DNA from: Anthonomus grandis grandis | Lineage: Eukaryota; Arthropoda; Insecta; Coleoptera; Curculionidae | Length of the DNA: 64,000 nt | Assembly (NCBI RefSeq): GCF_022605725.1 | Contig: NC_065551.1 | Location: 6,262,001-6,326,000 of the forward strand | Direction: 5' to 3' | Part shown: positions 44,980 to 56,246 of the stretch, one piece after another | Position numbering within the stretch: the stretch's first letter is position 1 | Layout: each line of letters opens with the position of its first letter | The notes under the pieces: model-generated | The model's database searches: none | Told to the model about the DNA's origin: nothing | What the model saw: only the letters and a program-made list of their open reading frames with translations | Translations under genes and position numbers: made by a program

Positions 44980-47311
44980 CAGGGTGTTCCGTTGATCATG
45001 TTACAAATTTCTAGGGCAGATAGAAAACGTCAAAAGAAAAACAAAAGTTCATATAAACATGGGTCCGGAAAAGCTTCCTCAGGGAGCTAAAGCTCTTTGA
45101 AAATAACCTTTAAAAACTAGTTTTTTTTTAATAGCTCCGGAACTACTTTAGCTACCGCAACCAATTTTGGGAAGTAAATTATTGTTAGTACGTTTAATCT
45201 TTTGAATCTACTAAATAAAAAAAATATTTACCAGGGGCTTCAGAATCAGGGGGGTATTTGGTAAATTTAGGCCCATTTCTTTAAGACTTTAATTTCTGCC
45301 CGTTTGGGCATTAGATTATGATGTTCCTATGCTTTTTACATAAAAAAGGTGCTCTTAGTAAAAGTCGGTAAATGGTAAATATCACCGTTTTTGTGAAAAT
45401 TAACGAAAAGCAAGTTATGAGATTCAAAAATGAATTACCTATTAATAAACAATTAAAAAAAAAATCTGGCGTAAATAAAAAATAAATGTTTAAAAAAAGT
45501 TAAGGTAGCCACTTTATTAAATTGGTACTCAAATTAATTAACTGTCACTTTAATTACCTTGAGGCATAAAATGTTTAAATGATTTTAAGTGTAATAAAAA
45601 ACCAACAAATTAAAAATTTTAGAAACGTAAACAAATTTTATTAAAGATTGGTATTACAAAAATAAACTTAACATATTAATTGCTCAAAATGCCGGCTGCC
45701 ACGATCGATACATTTATTGTATCTACGCACCATATTAAGGTTGACGTGGTTAAAAATATCAGGCGTGGTTTGGATTACTTCAGCAGCAGCGGAAATTCTG
45801 GCCACCAGGTCTTCTTCTGACTCGACTGGAGTTTCATATACGAGACTTTTCATATGCCCCCAAAGAAAAAAATCTAGGGGTGTCAAATCTGGTGCTGGCC
45901 AGGTGACAGGGCCTCCGCGGCCAATCCAGCGCCTTCCAAAATTTTCATTTATAAACTCGCGGACAATAAGTGAAAAATGAGCTGGCGCTCCATCGTGTTG
46001 TAGCCATAAGTTCTGTCGTATATTTAGGGGCAGATCATCTAATAGTTCTGGCAGTACATTTCTTAAAAAATTTAAATAAATATTTCCCGTTAAACGAGGA
46101 GGCAACATAATTTTATTGGACCAATTAAGCGTTCTCCAACAATGCCGGCCCACATATTGACCGAAAACTTATGTTGATAGCTCCTAAAATGAATACCATA
46201 AGGGTTTTCCTCACTCCATACATGATTATTCTTAGAATTAAAAATGCCTTCTTTTGTAAATAAAGCCTCGTCAGTAAAAAGGACATATTTTGAAAATTGA
46301 GGTTCTTCTGCATACCGGTCAAGAAACCACTGGCAAAAATTCACGCGGGGCATAAAATCATTGGGTTTGCAGGTGGTAGGGCCAAAGAAGCTGTTCATTA
46401 ACAACGTTCCATACCCTAACATGATTTACATGCATCGCATTAGCTACTGCTCGAGTACGTACTGATGGGTTATCTTCAAATCGCTGAAGCACTTCTTCCT
46501 CAAAATCCGGGATTCGGATGTTCCTTTACGCGCCATTATCTTGGCGTTTTATTTTAACGGAGCCAGTCTCCCTGAGCCGTTGATTGGCCCTTTCAAAAAG
46601 TGTGTGAGCTGGGATTCGCCTTTCGGAAAACCGCTCTTCATATAGTCGAGAAGCAGCTCTACCATTACATCGAACTTCGCCATAAATTAAAAGCATACCG
46701 GCGTATTCAGCAAAAGTGTAATCTTCCATTACTTAACCCTAATAAAAAGGGAATTAATATCATGTAAAAAATACAGATAGTGACAAATTTAAAAAATACT
46801 GACAGTGGCAATGAATTAGCATTATTATTATTATTAAAATAATTAATTCAGGTGCTGTATCTTAGTTTGGTTTTAGTCAATTTCCACAAAAACGGTGATA
46901 TTTACCGACTTTTACTAAGAGCACTTTTTTATGTAAAAAGCATAGGAACATCATAATATAATGCCCAAACGGGCAGAAATTAATGTCTTAAAGAAATGGG
47001 TCTAAATTTACCAAATACCCCCCTGATTCTGAAGCCCCTGGTAAATATTTTTTTGATTTAGTAGGTTCAAAAGAATAAACGTACTAACAATAATTTACCT
47101 CCCAAAATTGGTTGCGGTAGCTAAAGTAGTTCCGGAGCTATTAAAAAAAAGGTTTTTCTAGTTTTTAAAGGTTATTTTCAAAGAGCTCTAGGAAGCTTTT
47201 CTAGCTCCCTGAGGAAGCTTTTCCGGACCCATGTTTATATGAACTTTTGTTTTTCTTTTGATGTTTTCTATCTGCCCTAGAAGTTTGTAACATGATCAAC
47301 GGAACACCCTG
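44980..47311 (-). mobile_element. inner element: DUF4817-mariner with ~420-bp TIRs
   Basis: Starts CAGGGTGTTCCGTTGATCAT at 44980 and ends with the inverse at 47311, flanked by TATA on each side. Inverted repeats reach about 45404 and 46886, roughly 420 bp each, unusually long for this superfamily and still highly alike. The transposase lies on the minus strand. Confidence 0.88.
45668..46729 (-). pseudogene. mariner-like transposase of the inner element
   Basis: Starts MEDYTFAEYAGMLLIYGEVR then NGRAASRLYEERFSERRIPA, a clear DUF4817-type N terminus. After a shift near 46530, an HTH region is followed by YVLFTDEALFTKEGIFNSKN (first Asp). Next, across a shift near 46130, come LPPRLTGNIYLNFLRNVLPE, LQHDGAPAHFSLIVREF (second Asp) and WPAPDLTPLDFFLWGHMK (third Asp). 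The usual WPARSPDL is shortened by two residues, giving 39 instead of 41 between the last Asps. The C terminus GSRHFEQLI is intact. About three lesions, so fairly young. Confidence 0.85.
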
Positions 47312-48480
47312 TATAATAGGTATAATTCCTATTACTGGACTACAGAAAACCCTCATGTTGTAGTAAGCGCGAACAGACAGGGACGGCTGGGCTTTAATAT
47401 TTGGGTTGGAATTTTTCGAGGTAGATTTTTGGGTCCTCATTTTTTTAATGAAATTTTAACTGCCCAAGATTATGTAAATATTTGACAAACATATGTTGCA
47501 CTATTTTTGGAAAATTTACCATTAGCGAGAGTTCGAAACACGTATTATCAGCAAGACGGTTGTGCGAAGGACAACCGCACAATCCGCCGACGAATTACGA
47601 CTGATTTTTTAAATCAGGAATTTCGGGATCATTGGATTGGTACTAGGGGACCTATATTGTGGCCTGCTAGGTCTTGCGACCTAACGCCGTTAGATTTTTT
47701 TTTATGGGGGAGATTGAAGGATTTAGTTTTTAAAGGAAGAACTATCGAAACACGGGAAGAGTTGCAAGTAGCGACTAGGCAAGCTTTTCGTGCTATTAGA
47801 CCTCTTGAGCTTATAAACACTTGTAAATCAGTTAGAAAAAGGTGTTTATTATAACACCTACTTTGAAAAAAATGGTTCTAGTTTGTAATATTAGTTTATA
47901 ATTATTATTAAACTCTGTAAATATGCCTAGAAATTATTGTTAATTGCTTTATTTTTTTATAATATGTCAATAAATATTAAGTTTATAATCTAAGTGAAGT
48001 AAATTTTTCCATAGCCTACTTCTATAAAAATTAAAGGACTTGGAAAATGGAAAAATGACAATGTAATATCGGAAACAGCTAAAATGAGATATATGGTGTT
48101 ATATATTTTTGAAAAGAGGATTTCGGAAATAATATGTGTTCCATAAGAAAAAATTTTTTTTTTGGAATATCAACTTTATGAAACACCCTGATGTATAAAA
48201 ATATATAACATAAAAATATTTATCATTAAAAAGTACTTGGAGAAAGTGTTTTCAGAAGTCAATTATCTTTAATAGCAAAAAAGTTATGGCTAATTACCGA
48301 AATCGACCAAATTCAAGAAACGCCCCCTAGCGGCCAAACAGTTTGACATAGTAAAATTTTGATAACTTTAATTTTTTTTTACAAAATTTGAGCTCATGAC
48401 ATCTATGTCAATTTTTTTCTATCTGTTCGAAAAATACGAGGTTTCTGTTAAAACAGTCGAAATCGCACCACCCTGTATAT

Positions 48481-49540
48481 CGGGTGACACAGGAAAAAGG
48501 GAACACTTAATAACTTTTTTACTTCTCAAGATAAACACATGAAATTTGGTATATCGATAGAATAGTCATAAGAGCATCTTTTGACATATTCTGTTATTTT
48601 TTGTTACTTCCTGTTTAAAGGAAGTGACACTCATTTCTTATTTTAAATGGTATATTATTACGTATTTTGATAGAAAATAATATTCTGAGAATAATGATAC
48701 CGCATTTGCTATTTTTTGTTTTATACTCATAGAAAAAAAAACATTTTTTTTAATGTTGAGATAAGGTGCCAAAAATGCATTGAAAATTTTAATTTTTAAT
48801 GAAGTAATCAAGTAATAACGGAAAAACAATATTCATTGTGTTTTATTACTCAAATCCGTTTTTCAGAAATACAGTCAGTAAACTTTTCAATTAGTAAACA
48901 CGGCAAGTTTATTTGAATGACAAATAATAATTAAACTTCATAAGATGTCATGTATTATGTCACCTGAAAAATAAATCAAGAATGCGTCAAAACACAGCCC
49001 CCTAGTCAAGAAATCCAAGACTTCTATGCTATTTCTTAATTAACTGCGTTTATTTATATGACTTAATTTTTTTCTCCTTATGAGCTTATTTATCCTCCGA
49101 TCTAAACAATAATCATACCCAAATATTGGGGGAAAAAAATCTTATTTCAAAAGTGGTTGTTCCCAATAACGTGCTATTAAATGAAAATAAAGTAAATGCC
49201 AAAGTTACTGGTTTGGACTCTTTAAATAGGCGTGTAAAAGATATTATAAATCATACAATGCAATGAAAACTATTTTTCCGTGATTACTTTATTAAAAATT
49301 AAAACTTTCAACGCATTCATACCCTATTTTAAAATTTAAAAAAATTATTTTTTCTATAAGTATAAAACTAAAAGTAACAAATGCAGTATCATTGTTCTCA
49401 GAATATTATTTTCTATCAAAATACATAATAATATACCAAGTGTCTCATTTAAAATAAAAAAGTTAGTGTCACTTCCGGTTAAACGGGAAATAGTTACACA
49501 CGGGAAGTTATTAAGTGTGTTCTTTTTCCTCTGTCACCCT
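48481..49540. mobile_element. foldback MITE abutting the nest
   Basis: The ends are CGGGTGACACAGGAAAAAGG (48481) and its inverse (AGGGTGACAGAGGAAAAAGA read from 49540), with TATA on both sides. Arms of about 300-340 bp (to about 48840 and from about 49230) are inverted copies; the left arm carries about 90 bp lacking in the right. The middle (about 48850-49230) has no coding capacity. Confidence 0.8.
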
Positions 49541-49699
49541 ATATAGCTATAAAGTGGTCCATCGAAAACTCCAGCAAGGTTTGTTGCCTTAAATGTGAAA
49601 ATTAAAAAAAAAATCCTCAGACCAATATACTTTAGTCTTTCCAACTCTATAACATCAACCCTTTAGAGGGAGAGGCATTCATCCTTATTTTTTCAAACG

Positions 49700-50885
49700 G
49701 GGGATGTCGTGCTACATCTTTAAAAATGTCCGCCGCTCACCTCTATACAAGTACAGCAACTGTTCAAAGTAGTCTCGGGCAATATAGTAATGCTGTTCCG
49801 AAAATCTTCTAAGCAGATTTTCGATTTTAGATGTACCTATGAAAAAAACCAAAGTGAGACAAATCGGATGATCTCTGTCGGGCCATTCTCCCAATACATT
49901 CACCAGGAAATGTTTCATTCAGAAACTGCCGTAAAGTCTTAATGGAAAGGAGTCCTGTCTTGCTGAAATATCGGTTTTTCTTGATAGAACATTGGTCGAA
50001 TCCATGATTTTGACCAGCTAGATTAACGATATTCTCCAGCAAATCTAGGAAAGTATCTGCATTTAAATTTCCGCTTTAGAAAAATGGTCCGTTAATGTGG
50101 TCAGCGATTAATTTCCGACAATGTATAACATGTATAACATTCATTGATAGTATGAATCTAATGGTAAATCCTTAGATGCGTGTCGAACCAATAACGACCT
50201 TTATAATAATTGGCAATACCATTGAGGAACAATGAACAGTCGGCTGAGAAGCAAACATGAACAAAAAGGTAGTAACGAAATAAACTTTAAGTCACAGGTC
50301 TTTTTTATTAAATTAAAGCCAAAGCATTAAACGTGGTTCGCCCATACATCAGACATCATCAGATCCACTTGTGTATTCACTAATAAAAAAAACGGAAAAA
50401 GAAGCAGAGAACAACACTACATGATACAAGTCAAGGGTAGAAATTAAAATTAAAAAAATGTTAACTTTGAATTTAATTTAATAAATTTGAGACCTGTGAC
50501 TTAATGTAAATCGGTCTCTTTGAGAAAAGATGGACTGTTTCTTGGAGTTAACAAGGTAGTGGGGGTATTTGAAATTATTTTGGACATTATTTCACAAAAT
50601 TGTAAATGGTGGTTCTTAACGTAATGAGTCAATTCTTAAAGAAATTATAGAAAAATTATTTGAATTTTATATGACTGCCATTTATAATTTATAATGATTT
50701 TATTTATTATTTTTTGGACATTGGTCGCCGAAACTTCCGTTACATCAGAACGTTAACCCATAACAGACACTTTTACTGCATCATTTCTCATTATATTTTC
50801 AATATTCCGCTTTTTATTTTTCACTGAACCAGTTTTTTTCTATGCAATTTTGCTATTAATTTTCGAAGGTATCTACAGGCCCACT
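49700..50885 (-). pseudogene. mariner-like transposase fragment
   Basis: On the minus strand: TGSVKNKKR near 50830; KVSVMG and NVQKIINK to about 50650; FLNGIANYYKGRYWFDTH near 50200 (after the first catalytic region); NLNADTFLDLLENIVNLA near 50040; a decayed QQDRTPFH near 49970 (second Asp); and FLNETFPGECIGRM then SSDLSHFGFF near 49870-49900. It is interrupted by the hairpin at 50288-50505. Confidence 0.65.
50288..50505 (-). mobile_element. Penelope-related mini-element
   Basis: A 218-bp segment bounded by inverted TTAAGTCACAGGTCT copies (50288 and 50505 in reverse) carries on its minus strand CTGATGATGTCTGATG followed by GGGCGAACCACGT. That layout is a decayed hammerhead (CTGATGA ... GAAACACGT). 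It interrupts a mariner transposase. No coding sequence is left. Confidence 0.5.
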
Positions 50886-51059
50886 GTTCATATGTAAGGC
50901 AAGGTTATAGGAGACACCTAGGTGTTCAAGAATTGAGCGCTTAAATTAGTGAATACGACTTTATTGCGAATATACAGTTTGTTATTTATGCATAAATAAA
51001 AAGCCCCTATCATTTTTTTTTATTTTCCTGGCATAATACGCTAGTACAACTAAAACCTG

Positions 51060-53790
51060 AAGTATATCCACAAAAATTTAATTTAACTTGTATTCATCGA
51101 TATTGCTTTATCCATTTTTGACAAGTTGTCAAGTGAAGACTTAAATAATTGTATTCTTAATAATAATTACGATATCTTTGCAATTTCTGAAACTTCTGAT
51201 GTAATTTGTGATGCGGTGGTAAACATAGATAAGGTGGTTAGATCAGACCGTCAGTCCCGGGGCGGAGGAGTCCATCTTTACATACGTAATCCAATAATTA
51301 AATTTGCAATTATTAACGATATGAATAGGGACTTCTCTGAGCAGCTTTATATTGAATTTAAAATTGGTAATATAAAGGTTATTATTGGAGTCTTTTACAG
51401 GGCACCAGGATTTGCTACTTGCACTCAATTTCTAAGTGAATTTGAGTTGAATATCTCTAGGTTTTTAGTTTCATGTTATTGTTTGGTATGCCTTGGAGAT
51501 TTCAATGTAGACCTCCTAAAACTCGATTTCGCTTTTGCTGAAAGGTTTAACTCACTGTTGCGGATATATCACTTTTGGACGTTGTTATTGGTTCTAACTT
51601 GGATATTTTAACAAATAGTGGTATAGACCCTTCGATTGTGATTGCCGATCATTCTTTGATTTGGTGCGAGCTCAATTCATTTATTGGAAAGCCCAAACCA
51701 TTTTTTGTGTGCTATAGAGATTTCGAAAACTATGACAATAATGCATTCTACCAAAGTCTTCTTAGTATTCCATTTGACAACATTATTTATTTACCTTCTG
51801 TTGATGAAGAGGTGAATATGTTTAACATGCTTATTATTAATTTATTTAATCTGCACGCACTTCTAAAAAATTCACTAGTAACAAAAAAAAGAACACCCTG
51901 GTTAATGCCGAATGTTAGATATGTAATGAAACTCCGTGATAAGGCATTGTCAAATCATAAAAGAAAAAAGTCGGATGCCTCCTGGGAATATTATCGGCAA
52001 TTGAGAAATTATGCAACAACTGCTATTGCAAATGAAAAAAAGGTCTGTCTCCAAAATAGTTTTGTTAACAAAGACTTTAAGAAAACTTGGAGAATTTTGA
52101 GTTACCTAAATGTCCGCACAGGTGCTAATAAAGATATTCTTAAACAGCTTAGTAACGGAAAACTTATTAATGACTATGTTGTTAAGTCAGTAACTCATCT
52201 CACACCCAACTCTTTAGACTTTTATAAGTACCATAAAAAGCCTGGTGTTACTGATTTCGAGTATCAGCTAGCAACTATTGATGACATACGCGCTGCATTT
52301 CTGTCAAATAAATCCGAGGCTATTGGAACAGATGGGCTTGTCAATTTTATTAAGATGTTGCCCAACTATTTTGCCATATATAACACATATTATTAATATA
52401 GCATCGAAACACTCACGTTTGCTAAGCCCTGGAAGCGATAATTTCTGCTTCCTCTGCCTAAGGTCGCTTGTCCGGAAAACTTGAGTGATCTACGAGCTAT
52501 CAGCATCCTGCCGACCCTGTCGAAGGTTTTTAAGAGTGTCTTGGAGGGACAAAAAAATCAACATGTACAGAAAAACAGTCTACTCCCTACCTTACAGTCT
52601 GGATTTAGAAAGGATCGCAGTTGCGAGACTGCCCCGTTGAAGGTAACCGATGATATTCTTAAAGCATCCGACCGCGGAAACTTACTGCTTTGATCCTCCT
52701 GGAATATTCCAAGGCCTTCGACAAAATAAAACACGAGTTGCTGCTGGCTATCTTGTCATATCTTGGTTTCAGTAGCAGTGCCTGTCGGCTTATCGGTAAT
52801 TATCTGGCTGGTAGATGGCAGTCGGTTAAGGTAAATGGTACCCAGTCCAAATACTTAAAATTGAACATGGATCTATTTTGGGTCCCCTATTCTTTTGTCT
52901 GTACACATCCCAACTAACTTCAAAGCTCAAGTTTGTCAGAGTACATCAGTATGCAGACGATACACAAATTTATATTTCAATTACTCTTAATTATATTATA
53001 CTCCAGTTACTATTTAACAATTCTCTAAACCATTGTCTGGAATTAAATCCAAAAAAATGTCAAGCCTTCCTGTTCGGACCGGAAACTATTAGGAAGAGAT
53101 TCTCGTATCTCCTTAACTTGCAGATAAATAGCGAAATTTTATAATGCCGTGATACCTACAAAAAGTTGGGTATAAAGGCGGATACAATTAATACAAAATT
53201 GTTGTATTCGTTTAATTGGTGGAATAAGAAAATATGATAGAGGAGTAAATGCAAAACAAAGAGAGATAGGCCGGAAGAATATGTGTGAAAGAAGGTTACT
53301 TCATAGTTTGGTTCTGTATCACAAAATAATATTCAAGATTGCTTTATAACTCGGAAACTTCCTTTATATTTGTATCAAAAAGTCCGATTTAGATATGACA
53401 CACATAACTTAGATCTAAGGCACAAAAATATTATTTCCCCACCTATACACCGGACTACTCTATTCGAACGCTCATTTTCTTATCAGATTTCTAAATATTA
53501 TAACAAAGTTCCAGCCAAACTTTACGTGCGCCCTCTTTCAGAGCTAAAATTAAGAGAATAATTCAATATCAATAATATAACTTACTTGCGTTTTTGTGGT
53601 GTTTCACACAAATTTTTGTATATTCATTTTGTAAATATCATAAAGTCATATATATAAATTAATTACATAAACTTGTATCGTAAGGTTAAGATAGGAGGCT
53701 TGCCTCAATTTCGCCGTTTGTAAAAATTTGGTTTACATTTATTTGTAATATTTTTTTACAATAAAATATTTATTATTATAAATGCCACTA
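51060..53790 (+). pseudogene. CR1/Jockey-like LINE with endonuclease and RT
   Basis: 5'-truncated near 51060. The endonuclease part (51126-51600) reads DLNNCILNNNYDIFAISET, SRGGGVHLYIRN, VIIGVFYRAPG and CLGDFNVDLL. The linker and N-terminal RT (51575-52396) contain SVTHLTPNSLDFYKYH and SNKSEAIGTDGLVNF. The RT follows with ISILPTLSKVFKSVLE, LLEYSKAFDKIKHELLLAIL and HQYADDTQIYIS (catalytic YADD near 52950). The C-terminal part (53370-53561) has RTTLFERSFSYQISKYYNKV. Frameshifts are near 51600, 52400, 52690 and 52890, plus stops. The 3' end has a TTATTATTA tail near 53770. Confidence 0.85.
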
Positions 53791-55232
53791 TTTTCAAATG
53801 CTGCGTATGCATATATTATTTAAGCCAAAAAATACGAAATCACCAAACTTTTGCCACAGTTGTATTTGTATTGTATTGTATTGTATTTATTTAAGAGAAA
53901 ACGGTCGGTTTCCCTCTACTGATATATTCACGTTGAGAGAACTCCAAATGAAGAACCTTTGGAAGACAACGTTTTGGACATTCCACATGAAAATCCTAAA
54001 AAAAGTGTTAAAAGAAGGTGCTCAATTAAGATTACTACTAACTCGTATATGGTGTGTGCTTCACAAAGAAAATTTATACCCGTATCATATCCAACAGTAG
54101 TTGCTTTTTCGCAATGGATACTGTAAAAATACACACAAATGACGCTTTCGTGAATTTTGTTCAGTGATAAGGCCCAATTTACACAAGGTGGTGTTTTTAC
54201 TAGGCAAAGTTCCCATGTTTGAGTTGTAGAAAATCCACATTCCATTGAGCAAGGTCATTCCCAATAAAAATGTTGCATGTTTGGTCTAGCCTTATTAATA
54301 ATTCTTGTGAATTAGCGACCAAAAATTGTGATTTAGAAGTGATGTTTTGTTAGTAAATTGGTCAATTTCTACAGAAAACTCTTTGTTTCTAAAATTAGAG
54401 TCAATTTTACGACTAATTAAAACTCTTTATTTTACTCTCGACGTGTGTTTCGCTAAGGATGTTATCATTTTCGGGAGAAGATTAAAATTAAACTAAAACT
54501 ACTTACAAGTGGCCTCATATACTAAAGATGTTACTAACAGCAAATGTAACTAATAGAGTGAAAATACAATGAAGCATGTCCGAACAAATCTTAAACACCA
54601 ACTAAACTATATCATTGACTATAATGGATTAGACTTCCTGCTAACAATGTTTTTTTGATTTTTGATTATTGTTAAAAATTCGTACGCATTTAATTTTCTA
54701 TTGTTATTAACTGGTTTAAGTAATTTTAAGTCGTCCCTCCAAATTGACCAGTATTTAAAACATGATCAGGCAAACTTGACTTGGCCTAACTTTGATAACC
54801 CATTCTTAGACCTAAGTCTTTGAAAACCCTATCAAAGCCTGTCGTCAAGATAGGATATTTTCATCTTTTTGAAATGAGGTATAGTTTTTAAGATTAACTT
54901 TAAACCTTCTAAATGTCTTCTAATCAGCTTATCAATAATCTTATCGTCATAACCATTGACCCTAGCAAATGTTTCAGTTATTGCTGTTGCATTATTAAAT
55001 ATGTTATTACTTAGAGGAAATGAGACCAAATGCATGCTAGCCATTTTATGTTTAAAACAATGCTTTGAGTCACTAGTTATGTATCTAAAAGTATTTGTTT
55101 CTTTTCTATAAATATTAAATTGTAACAAATTCTAAATGATTATTATTTTTGATGACAAGTAGATTGGAAGTTGGTTATTTGTTTCTTGTTCGAAGGTACG
55201 TTGTTCTACGAAATTATCAATATTGTATTTGC

Positions 55233-55810
55233 TGTTTTTGAAGGTGGTAGACAATGGTACAGTGAAAACATCTTGTCGGACTTGCATTATCTTATTTATT
55301 TAATGTAACACGACGTTTCGGTTGGTCATACATAGGTGAAACGAAGCGCCCCCTAGAAATCAGAGCGAAGGAACATCGCAGCTGGACCCGAAGAGGAGAG
55401 GTTTCCAAATCCGGAATAGCAGAGCACGCGTGGCATATTCGACACAATATCCACTGGTCAGAAGCCAAGATTCTGCATAAGGAACAGCACTGGCGGAAGA
55501 GGAAGTTCGTAGAGGCAGCTTTTATTTCACAGAATCAGGGGATCTTCAGCCAGCCAAGCATCGATATACCCAACATCTGGAAGCCTCTACTCTCAGGACA
55601 GTGTAGGATCTAGAGAGAGACGTGTCCTCCCCCCCAACTCTTTTCACGGATGACTTTCCTTTCCACATCGCTGCACACATCTAGTATATAAGCCTATAGA
55701 ATAGTAGTTTGCTGTCAGTTTACACTTGATAACGGTTGGAGATACTTACCAACCGAAACGTCGTGTTACATTAAATAAATAAGACAATGCAAGTCCGACA
55801 AGATGTTTTC
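55233..55810 (+). mobile_element. inner Penelope fragment with 11-bp target duplication
   Basis: The identical 11-mer ATTGTATTTGC flanks the insertion (55222-55232 and 55811-55821); removing one copy rejoins the outer RT reading ...VFAVLHKSKYNIDN.... The insertion starts with about 85 bp that are the inverse of its own 3' repeat (shared block ACACGACGTTTCGGTTGG), then an endonuclease and the 3' repeat in normal orientation. This is the 5'-truncated, 5'-inverted form typical of Penelope insertions. Confidence 0.8.
55318..55614 (+). pseudogene. GIY-YIG endonuclease fragment of the inner PLE
   Basis: Open for 98 codons: GWSYIGETKRPLEIRAKEHR, SGIAEHAWHIRHNIHWSEAK, HWRKRKFVEAAFISQ, ending GQCRI and stop. 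The YIG half, the following Arg (K-R-P-L-E-x-R) and the Glu (VEAAFI) of the nuclease core are present. The GIY half is cut off by the inverted repeat, so it could not work alone. Confidence 0.85.
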
Positions 55811-56246
55811 ATTGTATTTGCTTTTGTGTAACACGGCAAACACATCATCAATATAATATTAACCCAACTCGTGAAAAAAAAAACGTTTTTAACAGGAATA
55901 AAGGTCCAATCCCTTATAGTCAATTGTATAATTTAGTTAGTGTTTACATTTTGTTCGGCAATACTTCATTACATTTCCCGCTCTATTAGCTACATCTTTA
56001 GTATATAAGACCACTTGTTTGAGTTCAGTTTTAATCTTCTTCCGAAGATGCTAACATCGTTAGCCAAACACGTATCGTATAGTAAAATAAAAAGTTTTGG
56101 TTAGTGGTAAAACTGTTTTATAATTTGAATGTCACACCAAAGGTTGCAACTATAAGACTATTTGTTTCTTAAACATTTTCAAGCCCTAAAGATAAATTGA
56201 ATATAATTAGAAACGCTGACTAAAAATATATAGTTTTCCTAAGAAA

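Larger units (their letters stand above)
44483..47853 (+). pseudogene. mariner-like transposase, interrupted by 2.3-kb element
   Basis: The N-terminal part (44483-44979) has a DUF4817-like region (MLKCYFLSNENSEAASELYL and FPERRQPDKRIF), HTH (VEKTRVLKTLKKHKFKPYRV) and the first Asp in WTDESRI. Coding resumes right after the insertion at 47312 with RYNSYYWTTENPHVVVSANR and GFNIWVGIF, then QQDGCAKDNRTIRRRI (second Asp) and WPARSCDLTPLDFFLWGRLK (third Asp). There are 45 residues between the last two Asp, four more than in related copies. One in-frame stop occurs near 47484. Confidence 0.82.
44145..48190 (+). mobile_element. middle element: DUF4817-mariner with ~200-bp TIRs
   Basis: It starts CAGGGTGTTTCATAAAGTTA after TATA (44141-44144) and ends with the inverse at 48190. 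Inverted similarity extends to about 44355 and 48005. It holds one plus-strand transposase gene cut in two by the inner element. The left flank is TA; the right flank (ATGTA) is one or two bases off a perfect TA. Confidence 0.8.
43862..48475. mobile_element. outer palindromic TIR element of a three-level nest
   Basis: The left arm (43862-44144, CTGGGTGGTGCGATTTCGAC) and right arm (48191-48475, reading in reverse CAGGGTGGTGCGATTTCGAC) are about 285-bp inverted repeats meeting at an AT-rich centre (TATATATTTTTATA). Another element occupies exactly that centre. Either this is a foldback MITE hit at its loop, or arms and inner TIRs are one very long TIR; the internal CAGGGTGTTTC terminus favours the first. 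Confidence 0.7.
54412..56115 (-). mobile_element. Penelope-like element with inverted terminal repeats
   Basis: About 210 bp at 54412-54640 are repeated in inverse at 55905-56115. Each copy carries a decayed hammerhead; on the plus strand at 56042-56077 it reads CCGAAGATGCTAACATCGTT then AGCCAAACACGTA. Between them, on the minus strand, are the RT catalytic motif YIDDVFAVLHKS (55855-55811) and the thumb (55128-54832: FNIYRKETNTFRYITSDSKH), separated by an inner Penelope insertion. The 5' RT and the endonuclease are missing. Confidence 0.75.

Noticed and set aside
44480..47860. Reading the 44.5-kb and 47.5-kb frames as two separate genes
   Set aside because: They join in frame once the TA-flanked inner element is removed and together form one transposase.
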